A stretch of 33,105 nt of DNA, from positions 1 through 33,105 of the forward strand of contig CAKSST010000021.1 of the NCBI GenBank assembly GCA_934489895.1, in the 5' to 3' direction. Shown here piece after piece: positions 1-7,109 of the stretch. The stretch's first letter is position 1. Each line of letters starts with the position of its first letter. The stretch comes from an uncultured Eubacteriales bacterium. GTDB lineage: Bacteria; Bacillota; Clostridia; Oscillospirales; Acutalibacteraceae. The translations under genes were made by a program, and so were the position numbers. The notes under the pieces are model-generated. The model was not told where the DNA came from and ran no database searches. It saw only the letters and a list, made by a program, of their open reading frames with translations.

Positions 1-380
1 TTTTCAAATGCCTGCGGCATTTCGGCGGCGTACCACCGCCGTCGGTTTAAAGTTATTATATCATAAATCTAAAGGCGTCTGCCTTTGAAACGGCAAAGCC
101 GTCGCCGCACCGCAGTGCGACAGTATTTAATGATTCAATGTTTTTAAACGAAAACGCAAGTTTTCAAATGCCTGCGGCATTTCGGCGGCGTACCACCGCC
201 GTCGGTTTAAAGTTATTATATCATAAATCTAAAGGCGTCTGCCTTTGAAACGGCAAAGCCGTCGCCGCACCGCAGTGCGACAGTATTTAATGATTCAATG
301 TTTTTAAACGAAAACGCAAGTTTTCAAATGCCTGCGGCATTTCGGCGGCGTACCACCGCCGTCGGTTTAAAGTTATTATA
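1..380. repeat. 160-bp tandem repeat made of short hairpins, 2.4 copies
   Basis: Two complete units (1-160 and 161-320) and a third that stops after 60 bases (321-380) appear identical by eye. The array probably continues left of the window. Each unit is a string of small stem-loops: GAAAAC-gcaa-GTTTTC across the unit junction, AAATGCC-tgc-GGCATTT, CGGCGG-cgtacca-CCGCCG, AAAGGC-gtct-GCCTTT, ACGGC-aaa-GCCGT and CGCAC-cgca-GTGCG, separated by AT-rich spacers. No open reading frame of note runs through it. It resembles clustered palindromic (REP/BIME-like) intergenic DNA rather than CRISPR. The function is unknown. Confidence 0.93.
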
Positions 381-409
381 ACATATTTATAAAATAAATA
401 AAGAATAAT

Positions 410-438
410 TTGTAAATTGAGAATATATGTGATACAAT
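410..438 (+). promoter_or_regulatory. sigma-A promoter of proBA with extended -10
   Basis: A -35 box TTGTAA (410-415, 4/6) lies 17 bp from TACAAT (433-438, 5/6). A TG at 430-431 gives the extended -10 form TGnTACAAT. Transcription would start near 445, about 30 nt before proB. It sits just right of the tandem repeat array. Confidence 0.65.
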
Positions 439-477
439 TACTCTATATTTCCGTTACGAAAGGTGTCGTATTTTGAT

Positions 478-1260
478 ATGAGTTTTTCTAATACCGACCG
501 TTTGGTAATAAAAATAGGTTCTTCCCTGCTGACCCATGAGGGAGGACGGCCTAATTTGCGCCGTATTGATTCACTCTCGCGCGTTATATCAGAACTTAAA
601 AATACAGGCAGACAGGTTGTGCTCGTTTCCAGCGGTGCTATTGCCGTTGGCAGAAACAGGCTCGGTATGGAAATACGTCCGCACGAAGTTAAATTAAAGC
701 AGGCGGCAGCCGCCGTAGGCCAGTGTGACTTAATGAGCCATTACGACCGTGCTTTTTCAGAATACGGCTATGTTGCAGCTCAGATTCTGATGAATCGCGA
801 TATTGTAAATAATTCCGAGCGCAAGACAAATGTTATAAACACCTTTGAAACCTTACTTTCAATGGGTGCTGTGCCGATTGTCAACGAAAACGACTCGGTT
901 GCAATTGAAGAGCTTATGTTTGGTGACAACGACAGACTTTCTGCCATAGTTGCAACTCTGGTTAAAGCCGACAAACTGATAATCTTAACCGACATTGACG
1001 GCTTTTACGACCGCGACCCGCGAAAAGACAGTAACGCGCATTTAATTGAGCGTGTTGAAAAAATAACCCCAAAAATGCTTGAGAGCGCAGGCAATACCGC
1101 ATCCGATGTGGGCACAGGCGGTATGAAAACAAAGTTAGAAGCCGCCGCCCTTGCCGCAGAAGCGGGTATTCCCACCGTTGTGCTTTCGGGACAGGACCCC
1201 ACTGTTTTGTATGAAGTTGCCGAAGGAAAATCTGTCGGTACATATTTTTGTGCGGAGTGA
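478..1260 (+). CDS. proB: glutamate 5-kinase
   Basis: This enzyme phosphorylates L-glutamate with ATP to glutamyl 5-phosphate, the first and normally proline-inhibited step of proline synthesis, in the cytoplasm. From the ATG at 478 it is 260 aa. Amino-acid-kinase motifs are clear: VIKIGSS (10-16), SSGAIAVG (51-58), NENDSV (136-141), FGDND (148-152) and LTDIDG (170-175), with GTGGMKTK near the C-terminus. It has only the kinase domain. The C-terminal PUA domain of the E. coli enzyme (367 aa) is absent, as in many Clostridia. A GTG at 463 is possible, but the AAAGGTG ribosome site overlaps it and fits the ATG better. It is followed 5 nt later by proA. Confidence 0.93.
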   Translation: MSFSNTDRLVIKIGSSLLTHEGGRPNLRRIDSLSRVISELKNTGRQVVLVSSGAIAVGRNRLGMEIRPHEVKLKQAAAAVGQCDLMSHYDRAFSEYGYVAAQILMNRDIVNNSERKTNVINTFETLLSMGAVPIVNENDSVAIEELMFGDNDRLSAIVATLVKADKLIILTDIDGFYDRDPRKDSNAHLIERVEKITPKMLESAGNTASDVGTGGMKTKLEAAALAAEAGIPTVVLSGQDPTVLYEVAEGKSVGTYFCAE

Positions 1261-1265
1261 AAATA

Positions 1266-2510
1266 ATGGAAACTGTAAAAACTTTATGCCAAAAGGCAAA
1301 AACAGCCGCAAACATACTTGGTATAACTGATAACGATACTCGAAATCGTGCAATCCTTGCTATTGCCAATGCGCTCCAAGCAAATGCCGATATTATACTT
1401 GACGCAAACAAAAAGGATTTGCAAAACGGTAAGGCAAACGGTCTCACCGATTCTTTGCTTGACCGCCTTATGTTAAACCGCGAACGCATTAACGGTATGG
1501 CAGACGGTGCTCGCAAGGTTGCCGATATGGATGATCCTTTAGACAAGGTGTTATATAAGGACACCCGTCCCAACGGTCTTAACATTAAAAAAGTGAGCGT
1601 GCCGCTTGGTGTTATAGGCATTATTTTTGAAGCACGCCCCAATGTTACCTGTGATGCAGCTGTGCTTTGCATAAAATCGGGCAACTGTACCGTACTGCGC
1701 GGCGGCAAGGAAGCAATAAACTCTAACATTGCTATTGCCGACACAATGCGAAGTGCTTTGAAAAGTGTTAATCTCCCTGCAGACTGCATTTGTCTTATTG
1801 AGGATACAAATCGTTCATCTTCGGTTGAACTGATGAAAGCAAACGGTTTTATTGATGTTATTATCCCCCGCGGCGGCGCAGGGCTTATTAAAGCGACTGT
1901 TGAAAATTCTACCGTCCCCGTTATTGAAACGGGTACAGGCAACTGCCATTGCTTTGTTGACGAGAGTGCAGATTTACAAATGGCTGCCGATATTATTTTT
2001 AATGCAAAATGCTCCCGCCCGTCAGTTTGCAACGCGCTGGAAACGGTGTTAGTACACAAAAGCATTTATAAAGAATTTTTGCCCAAAATGTGCGAAAAAC
2101 TGGCACAACGCAATACCGAGATACGCGGCTGTAAATTTACCTGCGAGGTAATAAAAAACGCCATCCCCGCCAGTGAGAACGACTATGCAAAAGAATTTTT
2201 AGATTACATTCTTGCCGTTAAGGTTGTAGACGATATAAGCGAGGCAATACAGCACATAAAAACCTACACATCAGGTCACAGCGAATGTATTGTAACAAGC
2301 AGCAGCGAAAACGCCGCACGCTTCCAAAAAGAAATTGACGCGGCGGCGGTATATGTTAACGCTTCAACCCGTTTTACCGACGGCGGCGAGTTTGGCTTTG
2401 GCGCGGAAATCGGTATTTCCACCCAAAAAATACATGCACGCGGTCCTATGGGTATCGACTGTTTAACATCTTATAAATATTTGGTTGAGGGCAACGGGCA
2501 AATCAGGTAA
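1266..2510 (+). CDS. proA: glutamate-5-semialdehyde dehydrogenase (gamma-glutamyl phosphate reductase)
   Basis: This enzyme reduces glutamyl 5-phosphate to glutamate 5-semialdehyde with NADPH, the second step of proline synthesis. The 414-aa product has the family's usual length. Motifs include PLGVIGIIFEARPNVT, the IPRGGAGLI segment, the ETGTGNCHCFVD segment and the active-site cysteine in SRPSVCNALE (about C255). The end carries the typical EFGFGAEIGISTQKIHARGP run. The start ATG has GGAG 8 nt upstream, inside the last codons of proB, so the two genes form one transcript. No proC is seen in the window. Its last 8 bases overlap the end of the convergent apbE gene. Confidence 0.96.
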   Translation: METVKTLCQKAKTAANILGITDNDTRNRAILAIANALQANADIILDANKKDLQNGKANGLTDSLLDRLMLNRERINGMADGARKVADMDDPLDKVLYKDTRPNGLNIKKVSVPLGVIGIIFEARPNVTCDAAVLCIKSGNCTVLRGGKEAINSNIAIADTMRSALKSVNLPADCICLIEDTNRSSSVELMKANGFIDVIIPRGGAGLIKATVENSTVPVIETGTGNCHCFVDESADLQMAADIIFNAKCSRPSVCNALETVLVHKSIYKEFLPKMCEKLAQRNTEIRGCKFTCEVIKNAIPASENDYAKEFLDYILAVKVVDDISEAIQHIKTYTSGHSECIVTSSSENAARFQKEIDAAAVYVNASTRFTDGGEFGFGAEIGISTQKIHARGPMGIDCLTSYKYLVEGNGQIR

Positions 2511-3453
2511 GCGGGATATATTTGCCGTTTCGGTTTTCAAGGCCCGATGTGGTTATAACATTATAGTCCTTATCAACAAAAACAGCTTCCGTATTCTCTG
2601 TTTGCTCTATAATTTCCATAGCCTTTTGCTTGCCCATTAATATACAAACGGTTGAAAAGGCATCTGCTGCCGCACCGTTTTCACAAATAACGGTAGCGCT
2701 CAGCAGGTCGCTTTTAGCGGGATACCCCGTTTTGCTGTCAAGTATATGGTGATATTTGACCCCGTCTTGCTCAAAGCAACGCTCATACACGCCCGAGGTT
2801 GCAACTGTTTTGTTGTTTACCGCAACCTTTGCTATAACATCATTATCGGTAAAAGGACGGCGTATGCCAACGGTGTATTCCCCTCCCCATACGGTAACGT
2901 TACCGCCAAGATTTAACACGGCTTTTTCAACTTTTTTAGTTTTAAGTTCTTCTTTAATTTTGTCGGATATGTAACCCTTGGCAATTGCACCTAGATCTAT
3001 AATGCTGCCGTTGGCATTAACGGTATTACCGTTAATTTCGATGTTTTTAAAATCCACTTTTTCTATTGCGGCAGCAATATCCGAAGCTTTAGGCAAAACC
3101 CCTGCGGCAAAATCCCAAAGCTGCGATACGGAGCCCACCGTTACATCGAATTTACCGTCGGTCAGATTATAATATTGCTTTGAAGCGTTTATAAGCAGGA
3201 CGGTTTTTTCGTTTACTGCTACGGCGCCTTGTGTATTATTTATTTTATAAATATCGCTGTTTTGGTCTGTGCGACTTAACAGTTTTTCATACTGACTGCA
3301 AAGCTCAAAAGCGTCATCAAGATATTGCTTATCTTCACCGTAAAGCGTTACTGTTACGGTTGTGTTAAGCAAAAAGCGGGTATTGCTTTGCGCGCTATCA
3401 CAGCCGCAAAGCAATAATAAAATAACAACTGTCAATACAATTAATTTTTTCAT
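2503..3453 (-). CDS. apbE: FAD:protein FMN transferase lipoprotein
   Basis: ApbE-type enzymes use FAD and Mg2+ to attach FMN covalently to Thr or Ser of extracytoplasmic redox proteins. The 316-aa product starts at ATG 3453 with AGGA 9 nt upstream, and opens with a lipoprotein signal (KKL, a hydrophobic run, lipobox LLCGC). Family motifs are visible: FDVTVGSVSQLWDFA, IDLGAIAKGYISDKI, NLGGNVTVWGG, TSGVYERCF, HHILDSKTGYPAKSDLLSATV and AADAFSTVCILMG. It diverges from the NusG-II/Gx-transporter pair 31 bp away. The target flavoprotein is not in the window. It overlaps the 3' end of proA by 8 bp, tail to tail. Confidence 0.93.
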   Translation of the reverse strand: MKKLIVLTVVILLLLCGCDSAQSNTRFLLNTTVTVTLYGEDKQYLDDAFELCSQYEKLLSRTDQNSDIYKINNTQGAVAVNEKTVLLINASKQYYNLTDGKFDVTVGSVSQLWDFAAGVLPKASDIAAAIEKVDFKNIEINGNTVNANGSIIDLGAIAKGYISDKIKEELKTKKVEKAVLNLGGNVTVWGGEYTVGIRRPFTDNDVIAKVAVNNKTVATSGVYERCFEQDGVKYHHILDSKTGYPAKSDLLSATVICENGAAADAFSTVCILMGKQKAMEIIEQTENTEAVFVDKDYNVITTSGLENRNGKYIPLT

Positions 3454-3484
3454 TGTAATCAATCCTATTTGGGCGGAATTAGTT

Positions 3485-3808
3485 ATGAAAATTTTAAAGA
3501 AAAATGATATTATACTGTTTTTTGCCATAACAATAGTTTCACTTGCTATGGTTTTTTTATTGCACTACGCTTTGCCGCAGGGCAAAACAGTAATTATAAG
3601 CGTTAACAACAAGCAAGTTTGCAGCTGCAGTCTTTATGAAAATAAAACCATCAGCCTTGACGGCAATACTGTAATAATAAATAATGGTACCGCAAAAATG
3701 CAAAGCGCCGACTGTCCGCTTAAAATTTGCGAGCGCCATTCAGCTGTAAGCAAAAAGGGTGAAAGCATAGTTTGCCTGCCTAACAAGGTTTATGTGGAAA
3801 TACGGTGA
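3485..3808 (+). CDS. NusG domain II-containing membrane-anchored protein (EetA-like)
   Basis: This 107-aa protein has an N-terminal membrane anchor (about residues 8-30) and a short beta-rich extracytoplasmic domain. VIISVNNKQ, the segment ISLDGNTVIINNGTAKM and the C-terminal SADCPLKICERHSAVSK ... IVCLPNKVYVEI follow the NusG_II (PF07009) pattern, including a CPxxxC-type cysteine pair. Proteins of this kind sit beside a Gx transporter and ApbE in flavin electron-transfer loci such as the Listeria eet region. The role is inferred from that context and unproven. The chosen ATG has GGCGGA upstream. The longer frame back to 3362 lies inside the divergent apbE gene. Its TGA stop overlaps the next start (GTGA). 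Confidence 0.8.
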   Translation: MKILKKNDIILFFAITIVSLAMVFLLHYALPQGKTVIISVNNKQVCSCSLYENKTISLDGNTVIINNGTAKMQSADCPLKICERHSAVSKKGESIVCLPNKVYVEIR

Positions 3809-4314
3809 AAATTATGTCAAAAAAAGTGACTGTTTATTCCTTTATGCTGGCGGCGGCTTTATGCTTTTCTTACATTGAAGCCATATTGCCCTTTGACTTT
3901 ATTGCACCGGGCGTAAAGCCGGGACTTGCAAACTGCGTGGTTTTGCTTTTTATTTTTACAGAACACAAAAAAGCGGCTTTTTTCATAAATATTTGCCGTG
4001 TATTATTATCCTGCCTGTTGTTTTCAGGCGCCCTTTCTCTGGCTTATGCGCTTTGCGGCGCAATTATCTCTTTTATTATAATGCTTTTTGCTATAAAAAT
4101 AAAGGTTTTTGGTACAGTTGGCATAAGTATTTTAGGTGCAGTTGCACACAACACCGCACAGTGCATTGTTGCAAGGTTTATTTTTGACAATGGCGGTATT
4201 TTCTATTATTTGCCTATACTTGTTCTTTGCGGCGTCGTTTGCGGTGCGATTACAGGAATTTGCAGCGAGATGCTGCTTAAAAACAAAAATATTCAAAAAT
4301 TCCTTAAAGTATAA
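3805..4314 (+). CDS. Gx transporter family integral membrane protein (EetB-like)
   Basis: This is a hydrophobic protein of about 169 aa with five or six membrane segments. The N-terminal part SYIEAILPFDFIAPGVKPGLANC is the signature of the Hpre_diP_synt_I/Gx transporter family (PF07456). That family was once called heptaprenyl diphosphate synthase component I and resembles ECF-type S components. The GTG at 3805 overlaps the upstream stop as GTGA. An ATG at 3814 with GGTGA in front is an equally good start. Translational coupling with the NusG-II gene suggests a joint job. In Listeria-type loci the homologous pair is linked to extracellular electron transfer, but its substrate is not settled. 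Confidence 0.82.
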   Translation: MKIMSKKVTVYSFMLAAALCFSYIEAILPFDFIAPGVKPGLANCVVLLFIFTEHKKAAFFINICRVLLSCLLFSGALSLAYALCGAIISFIIMLFAIKIKVFGTVGISILGAVAHNTAQCIVARFIFDNGGIFYYLPILVLCGVVCGAITGICSEMLLKNKNIQKFLKV

Positions 4315-4321
4315 ACATTAT

Positions 4322-4352
4322 TCCCTGCGGACATAATATTTTTGCAGGGAGG
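4322..4352 (+). promoter_or_regulatory. hairpin covering the ribosome site of the 59-aa gene
   Basis: TCCCTGC (4322-4328) pairs perfectly with GCAGGGA (4344-4350). The second arm contains most of the AGGGAGG ribosome site (4346-4352) of the small gene that starts at 4364. A fold here would hide the ribosome site, so translation may depend on melting or a ligand. No ligand class is recognised. Confidence 0.5.
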
Positions 4353-4363
4353 TTGAAAAAATT

Positions 4364-4543
4364 ATGAATAAAAGCTCAATGAACTTTGTTAAGGGTATGA
4401 GTACAGGTATTGCCGCAGGTGCAGTTATTGCAACGGTTGGGAGAATGGTTATGAAGAAAAACCCCAGCATTGCAAAAAGTACCAGCAAAGCAGTACGTGC
4501 CGTGGGCGATTTTGTAGACGGTATTCAAAGCATGATGAAATAA
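4364..4543 (+). CDS. small glycine/alanine-rich membrane peptide, 59 aa
   Basis: The ATG has a strong AGGGAGG ribosome site 11 nt upstream, and a strong terminator follows the TAA directly, so this is very probably a real gene. The product opens MNKSSMNFVKGMSTGIAAGA. Residues about 12-26 (GMSTGIAAGAVIATV) form a glycine-zipper-like membrane segment. It is followed by RMVMKKNPSIAKSTSKAVR, a basic stretch, and an amphipathic C-terminus ending QSMMK. It loosely recalls YtxH-type small proteins, but I cannot assign a family. It sits between the Gx transporter and glyQS, and its ribosome site lies in a hairpin. Confidence 0.72.
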   Translation: MNKSSMNFVKGMSTGIAAGAVIATVGRMVMKKNPSIAKSTSKAVRAVGDFVDGIQSMMK

Positions 4544-4544
4544 C

Positions 4545-4574
4545 AAAAAATGACCGCTTTCGCGGTCATTTTTT
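4545..4574 (+). terminator. bidirectional terminator between the 59-aa gene and glyQS
   Basis: A perfect 13-bp stem (AAAAAATGACCGC, loop tttc, GCGGTCATTTTTT) has an A run on one side and a T run on the other, so it can end transcription from both directions. It overlaps the last codon of glyQS. Confidence 0.9.
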
Positions 4575-5946
4575 AATATTTAATTTTGTTGCGGATATAC
4601 TCGACAAGCTCGTCTGTTTTAACGCGCTCCTGTTTAGTAGTATCGCGGTCGCGGACAGTAACACAGCCGTCTTCTTGGGACTCAAAGTCGTAAGTAATGC
4701 AAAGAGGTGTACCAATCTCGTCCTGACGGCGATAGCGTTTACCGATTGAGCCTGCGTCGTCATACTCAACATTGAACTCAGCCGCAAGAGTTTTGAAAAT
4801 TTCGCCTGCGGGCTCGGCAAGCTTTTTGCTGAGCGGCAACACTGCTGCCTTTACAGGCGCAAGTGCGGGATGTAAATGCAAAACAACTCTTGTGTCACCT
4901 TTTTCGTCCTGCTCTTCATCATAAGCTTCGCAAAGGAAAGCAAGCAGCATACGGTCAGCGCCGAGTGAGGGCTCAATTACATAAGGAACAAACTTTTCGT
5001 TTGTTTCCTGGTCAAAGTACTCAAGGCTCTTGCCCGAATCACGCATATGTGATGAAAGGTCAAAATCGGTACGGTCAGCAATACCCCAAAGCTCACCCCA
5101 ACCAAACGGAAACATAAATTCAAAGTCGGTAGTGGCGTTGGAATAGTGGGAAAGCTCTTCTTTCTCGTGGTCGCGCAAGCGCAGGTTTTCTTCCTTAACG
5201 CCAAGACCGAGCAGCCACTGTTTGCAGTATTCTTTCCAGTATGCAAACCACTCTAAGTCTGTACCCGGAGTGCAGAAGAATTCCATTTCCATCTGCTCAA
5301 ACTCTCTTGTGCGGAAAATAAAGTTACCGGGGGTAATCTCATTTCTGAAAGACTTACCAATCTGGCAAACACCAAAGGGGAGCTTTTTACGTGTGGTACG
5401 CTGAATATTTGCAAAGTTAACAAATATACCCTGAGCAGTTTCGGGACGCAGATAAATTTCATTTTTAGCATCCTCTGTAACGCCCTGGAAGGTTTTAAAC
5501 ATAAGGTTGAATTTACGGATATCAGTAAAATCAGCAGCGCCGCAGTCGGGACAGGTGATGTTGTTTTCCTTAATGTACTCACTCATCTGCTCAAAGCTCC
5601 AGCCCGCAGGGTTGGCGCCGTGGTCCTCTATAAGCTTATCGGCACGGTGGCGGGTTTTACAAGCGCGGCAGTCCATAAGCGGATCAGAAAAGCCGCCTAC
5701 ATGGCCAGATGCAACCCATACCTTCGGGTTCATAAGTATTGCGCTGTCAAGACCTACGTTGTAAGGGCTTTCCTGTACAAACTTTTTCCACCAGGCTTTT
5801 TTAACATTGTTTTTTAACTCTACACCAAGCGGGCCGTAATCCCAAGTATTTGAAAGGCCGCCGTAGATTTCTGAGCCGGCATAAACAAAGCCTCTGTTTT
5901 TAGCCAAGGCTACTATTGTTTCCATGCTCTTTTCACAGTTTTTCAT
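4573..5946 (-). CDS. glyQS: glycine--tRNA ligase, homodimeric type
   Basis: This class II synthetase charges tRNA-Gly. The 457-aa single-chain form (GlyRS1) is seen here rather than the separate alpha/beta subunits. Evidence includes FVYAGSEIYGGLSNTWDYGP at the N-terminus, a zinc-binding pair CRAC ... CPDC, motif 2 (FRNEITPGNFIFRTREFEQM) and motif 3 (EPSLGADRMLLAF), with the anticodon-binding domain in the last hundred residues. The ATG at 5946 has AGGGTG about 6 nt upstream. An in-frame GTG at 5955 would overlap that site. A strong promoter lies 40-70 nt upstream, and no T-box leader fits in the short untranslated region. Confidence 0.96.
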   Translation of the reverse strand: MKNCEKSMETIVALAKNRGFVYAGSEIYGGLSNTWDYGPLGVELKNNVKKAWWKKFVQESPYNVGLDSAILMNPKVWVASGHVGGFSDPLMDCRACKTRHRADKLIEDHGANPAGWSFEQMSEYIKENNITCPDCGAADFTDIRKFNLMFKTFQGVTEDAKNEIYLRPETAQGIFVNFANIQRTTRKKLPFGVCQIGKSFRNEITPGNFIFRTREFEQMEMEFFCTPGTDLEWFAYWKEYCKQWLLGLGVKEENLRLRDHEKEELSHYSNATTDFEFMFPFGWGELWGIADRTDFDLSSHMRDSGKSLEYFDQETNEKFVPYVIEPSLGADRMLLAFLCEAYDEEQDEKGDTRVVLHLHPALAPVKAAVLPLSKKLAEPAGEIFKTLAAEFNVEYDDAGSIGKRYRRQDEIGTPLCITYDFESQEDGCVTVRDRDTTKQERVKTDELVEYIRNKIKY

Positions 5947-5987
5947 TTTGCACACCCTAAAATAATATAATATTTTATCAATATATT

Positions 5988-6016
5988 ATAATAGACTACA
6001 CAAATTGCTCTGTCAA
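5988..6016 (-). promoter_or_regulatory. glyQS promoter
   Basis: On the minus strand a perfect TTGACA (6016-6011) is separated by 17 bp from TATTAT (5993-5988, 5/6). The predicted start near 5981 leaves a leader of about 35 nt, too short for a T-box. Confidence 0.8.
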
Positions 6017-6357
6017 GGCTTTTGTGTCAAAAACTGCTTTGTGATTTCTAATAATTTATCTAATACTGAGATACGTTTCGATTTTTGATTTAACGGTAAA
6101 ACGCTTTTTGGTTACCTGGGGCTTATTGCAGTGTTTTGCACTTTGTACGGTTGGCACTTTGATAAAGCTATTAGCTTCAAAATACCGCATAATGCCGTCA
6201 CCGTTAAGATAATGATAATATTGCTAAACTATGTAAATATAAATTCCTTTATTGCAAAAGTAATTTTGCATAGATAAAGTGCATACCTTAAAACAAAGGA
6301 CAGTGAAAAATACTGCCTTACCGATATAACGTCAAAGCATATTTTAAAAGATTTTTC
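6017..6357. other. intergenic stretch without a recognisable gene
   Basis: There are 341 bases between the glyQS promoter and the promoter of the 86-aa gene. I see no credible reading frame with a ribosome site. A small hairpin TGCAAAA-gtaa-TTTTGCA lies at 6253-6270. The rest is AT-rich and looks like decayed or spacer DNA. Confidence 0.6.
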
Positions 6358-6386
6358 TTGACAACGGCATATAAAAAATATAGTAT
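6358..6386 (+). promoter_or_regulatory. promoter of the 86-aa gene
   Basis: A perfect TTGACA (6358-6363) is followed 17 bp later by TAGTAT (6381-6386, 4/6). An overlapping TATTAT at 6384-6389 is an alternative. The ribosome site AAGGAGGT (6408-6415) follows. Confidence 0.65.
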
Positions 6387-6423
6387 TATGTTGTAATTGT
6401 TATTTCTAAGGAGGTAATTTTTA

Positions 6424-6684
6424 ATGTCAGAAGTATTTAAAATGCACGATATCAATTTTGATGATTTTATAAAAGCAATTGATTCTTGCAAGGGCGATGT
6501 TTTTTTGGAAACGACTGATGGCGATGTGCTTAATTTGAAGTCTAAGCTCTGCCAGATCGTCGGTCTTACAACCATACTTAAGGGTGCTTCAATTTCCGAA
6601 GCAAGCTTGCGCTGCACAAACCCTGAGGATGAAACGCTGCTGTTCAGGTTCAACCTTTACCGTAAGCTACCCGATGAAGAATAA
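6424..6684 (+). CDS. hypothetical acidic protein, 86 aa
   Basis: The ATG has an ideal AAGGAGGT 8 nt upstream, its own promoter and its own terminator, so the gene is real and monocistronic. The product is small, soluble and acidic (pattern INFDDFIKAIDSCKGDVFLET), with a predicted mix of helix and strand and an acidic tail (KLPDEE). Two cysteines are present (C23 and C42 by count from the start). I do not recognise the family and assign no function. Confidence 0.8.
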   Translation: MSEVFKMHDINFDDFIKAIDSCKGDVFLETTDGDVLNLKSKLCQIVGLTTILKGASISEASLRCTNPEDETLLFRFNLYRKLPDEE

Positions 6685-6686
6685 TC

Positions 6687-6720
6687 AAAAAAGCGTTCAG
6701 CAAAAGCTGAACGCTTTTTT
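6687..6720 (+). terminator. terminator of the 86-aa gene
   Basis: A perfect 15-bp stem runs from AAAAAAGCGTTCAGC (6687-6701), through loop AAAA, to GCTGAACGCTTTTTT (6706-6720). The flanking A and T runs allow it to work in both directions. Confidence 0.93.
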
Positions 6721-6904
6721 AATGCAGAGTTCGCTCCGACCACTCGGCAGCGATTTCAGGAAATCTACTTGCCAAGTCATTAAAACCTGCCAGTACCAAG
6801 TTGTGAGCGCAATAGGGGCAGCCGGTTTCTTGAACTCTGCTTTTTACTGAAACAGTCCATTCGTGACCGAGCTTATCAACCCACATCACTTTCTTAGAAA
6901 CCAT
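6719..6904 (-). pseudogene. zinc-ribbon (DUF4379-type) protein fragment
   Basis: About 61 residues survive from ATG 6904. The segments WVDKLGHEWTVSVKSR, GCPYCAHNLVLAGFNDLAS and PEIAAEW match the repeated zinc-ribbon/treble-clef unit (PF14311, DUF4379): W..GHEW, GCPYC, GFNDLA, PEIAAEW. Intact members carry several such units in a row. Only one is left here, it ends right at the neighbouring terminator, and it runs into a decayed IS21 transposase at its 5' end. It is most likely a broken leftover of a larger protein, although a short expressed product cannot be excluded. Confidence 0.65.
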
Positions 6905-7096
6905 TCTGCCTATTGCAACATTCCAGCGCTGCACGATTTAGATCAGTAATGTTCCAGAAAGCCCGTCTAACAAGGAAGTTCTCCTTTACAAACCGCACCA
7001 GTCGTTCTGGTTTTCCTTTGGTAAAAGATGACATTGCCCTTACACAGGGGCGGCTTTGGGGTGCACGCGCAGTCAGAAAAAATTGCTGTGCTTTAT
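6894..7096 (-). pseudogene. IS21-family transposase (IstA) C-terminal remnant
   Basis: One minus-strand frame, free of stops from about 7096 to the TAA at 6894-6896, reads in part SRPCVRAMSSFTKGKPERLV, then RFVKENFLVRRAFWNITDLN, then RAALECCNRQNGF. This matches the region after the DDE domain of IstA proteins (CRP-x-R-x-x-TKGKVER ... VKENFLPGREF ... DLNRQALEWCN). The frame has no start codon or ribosome site and stops after about 65 residues, so it is a truncated remnant. Its 3' end abuts the DUF4379 fragment, suggesting an IS21 insertion followed by decay. Confidence 0.7.
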
Positions 7097-7109
7097 GGGG
7101 TTATGGCGT

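Noticed and set aside
1..380. CRISPR array
   Set aside because: The repeat unit is 160 bp with no short direct repeat separated by unique spacers, and the copies appear identical over the whole unit.
962..2065. 367-codon open frame on the minus strand
   Set aside because: It lies opposite proB and proA, whose motifs are clear. It has no ribosome site and its translation shows no known domain.
6253..6270. Terminator or small RNA in the 6017-6357 gap
   Set aside because: A 7-bp hairpin exists, but there is no promoter or T run around it.
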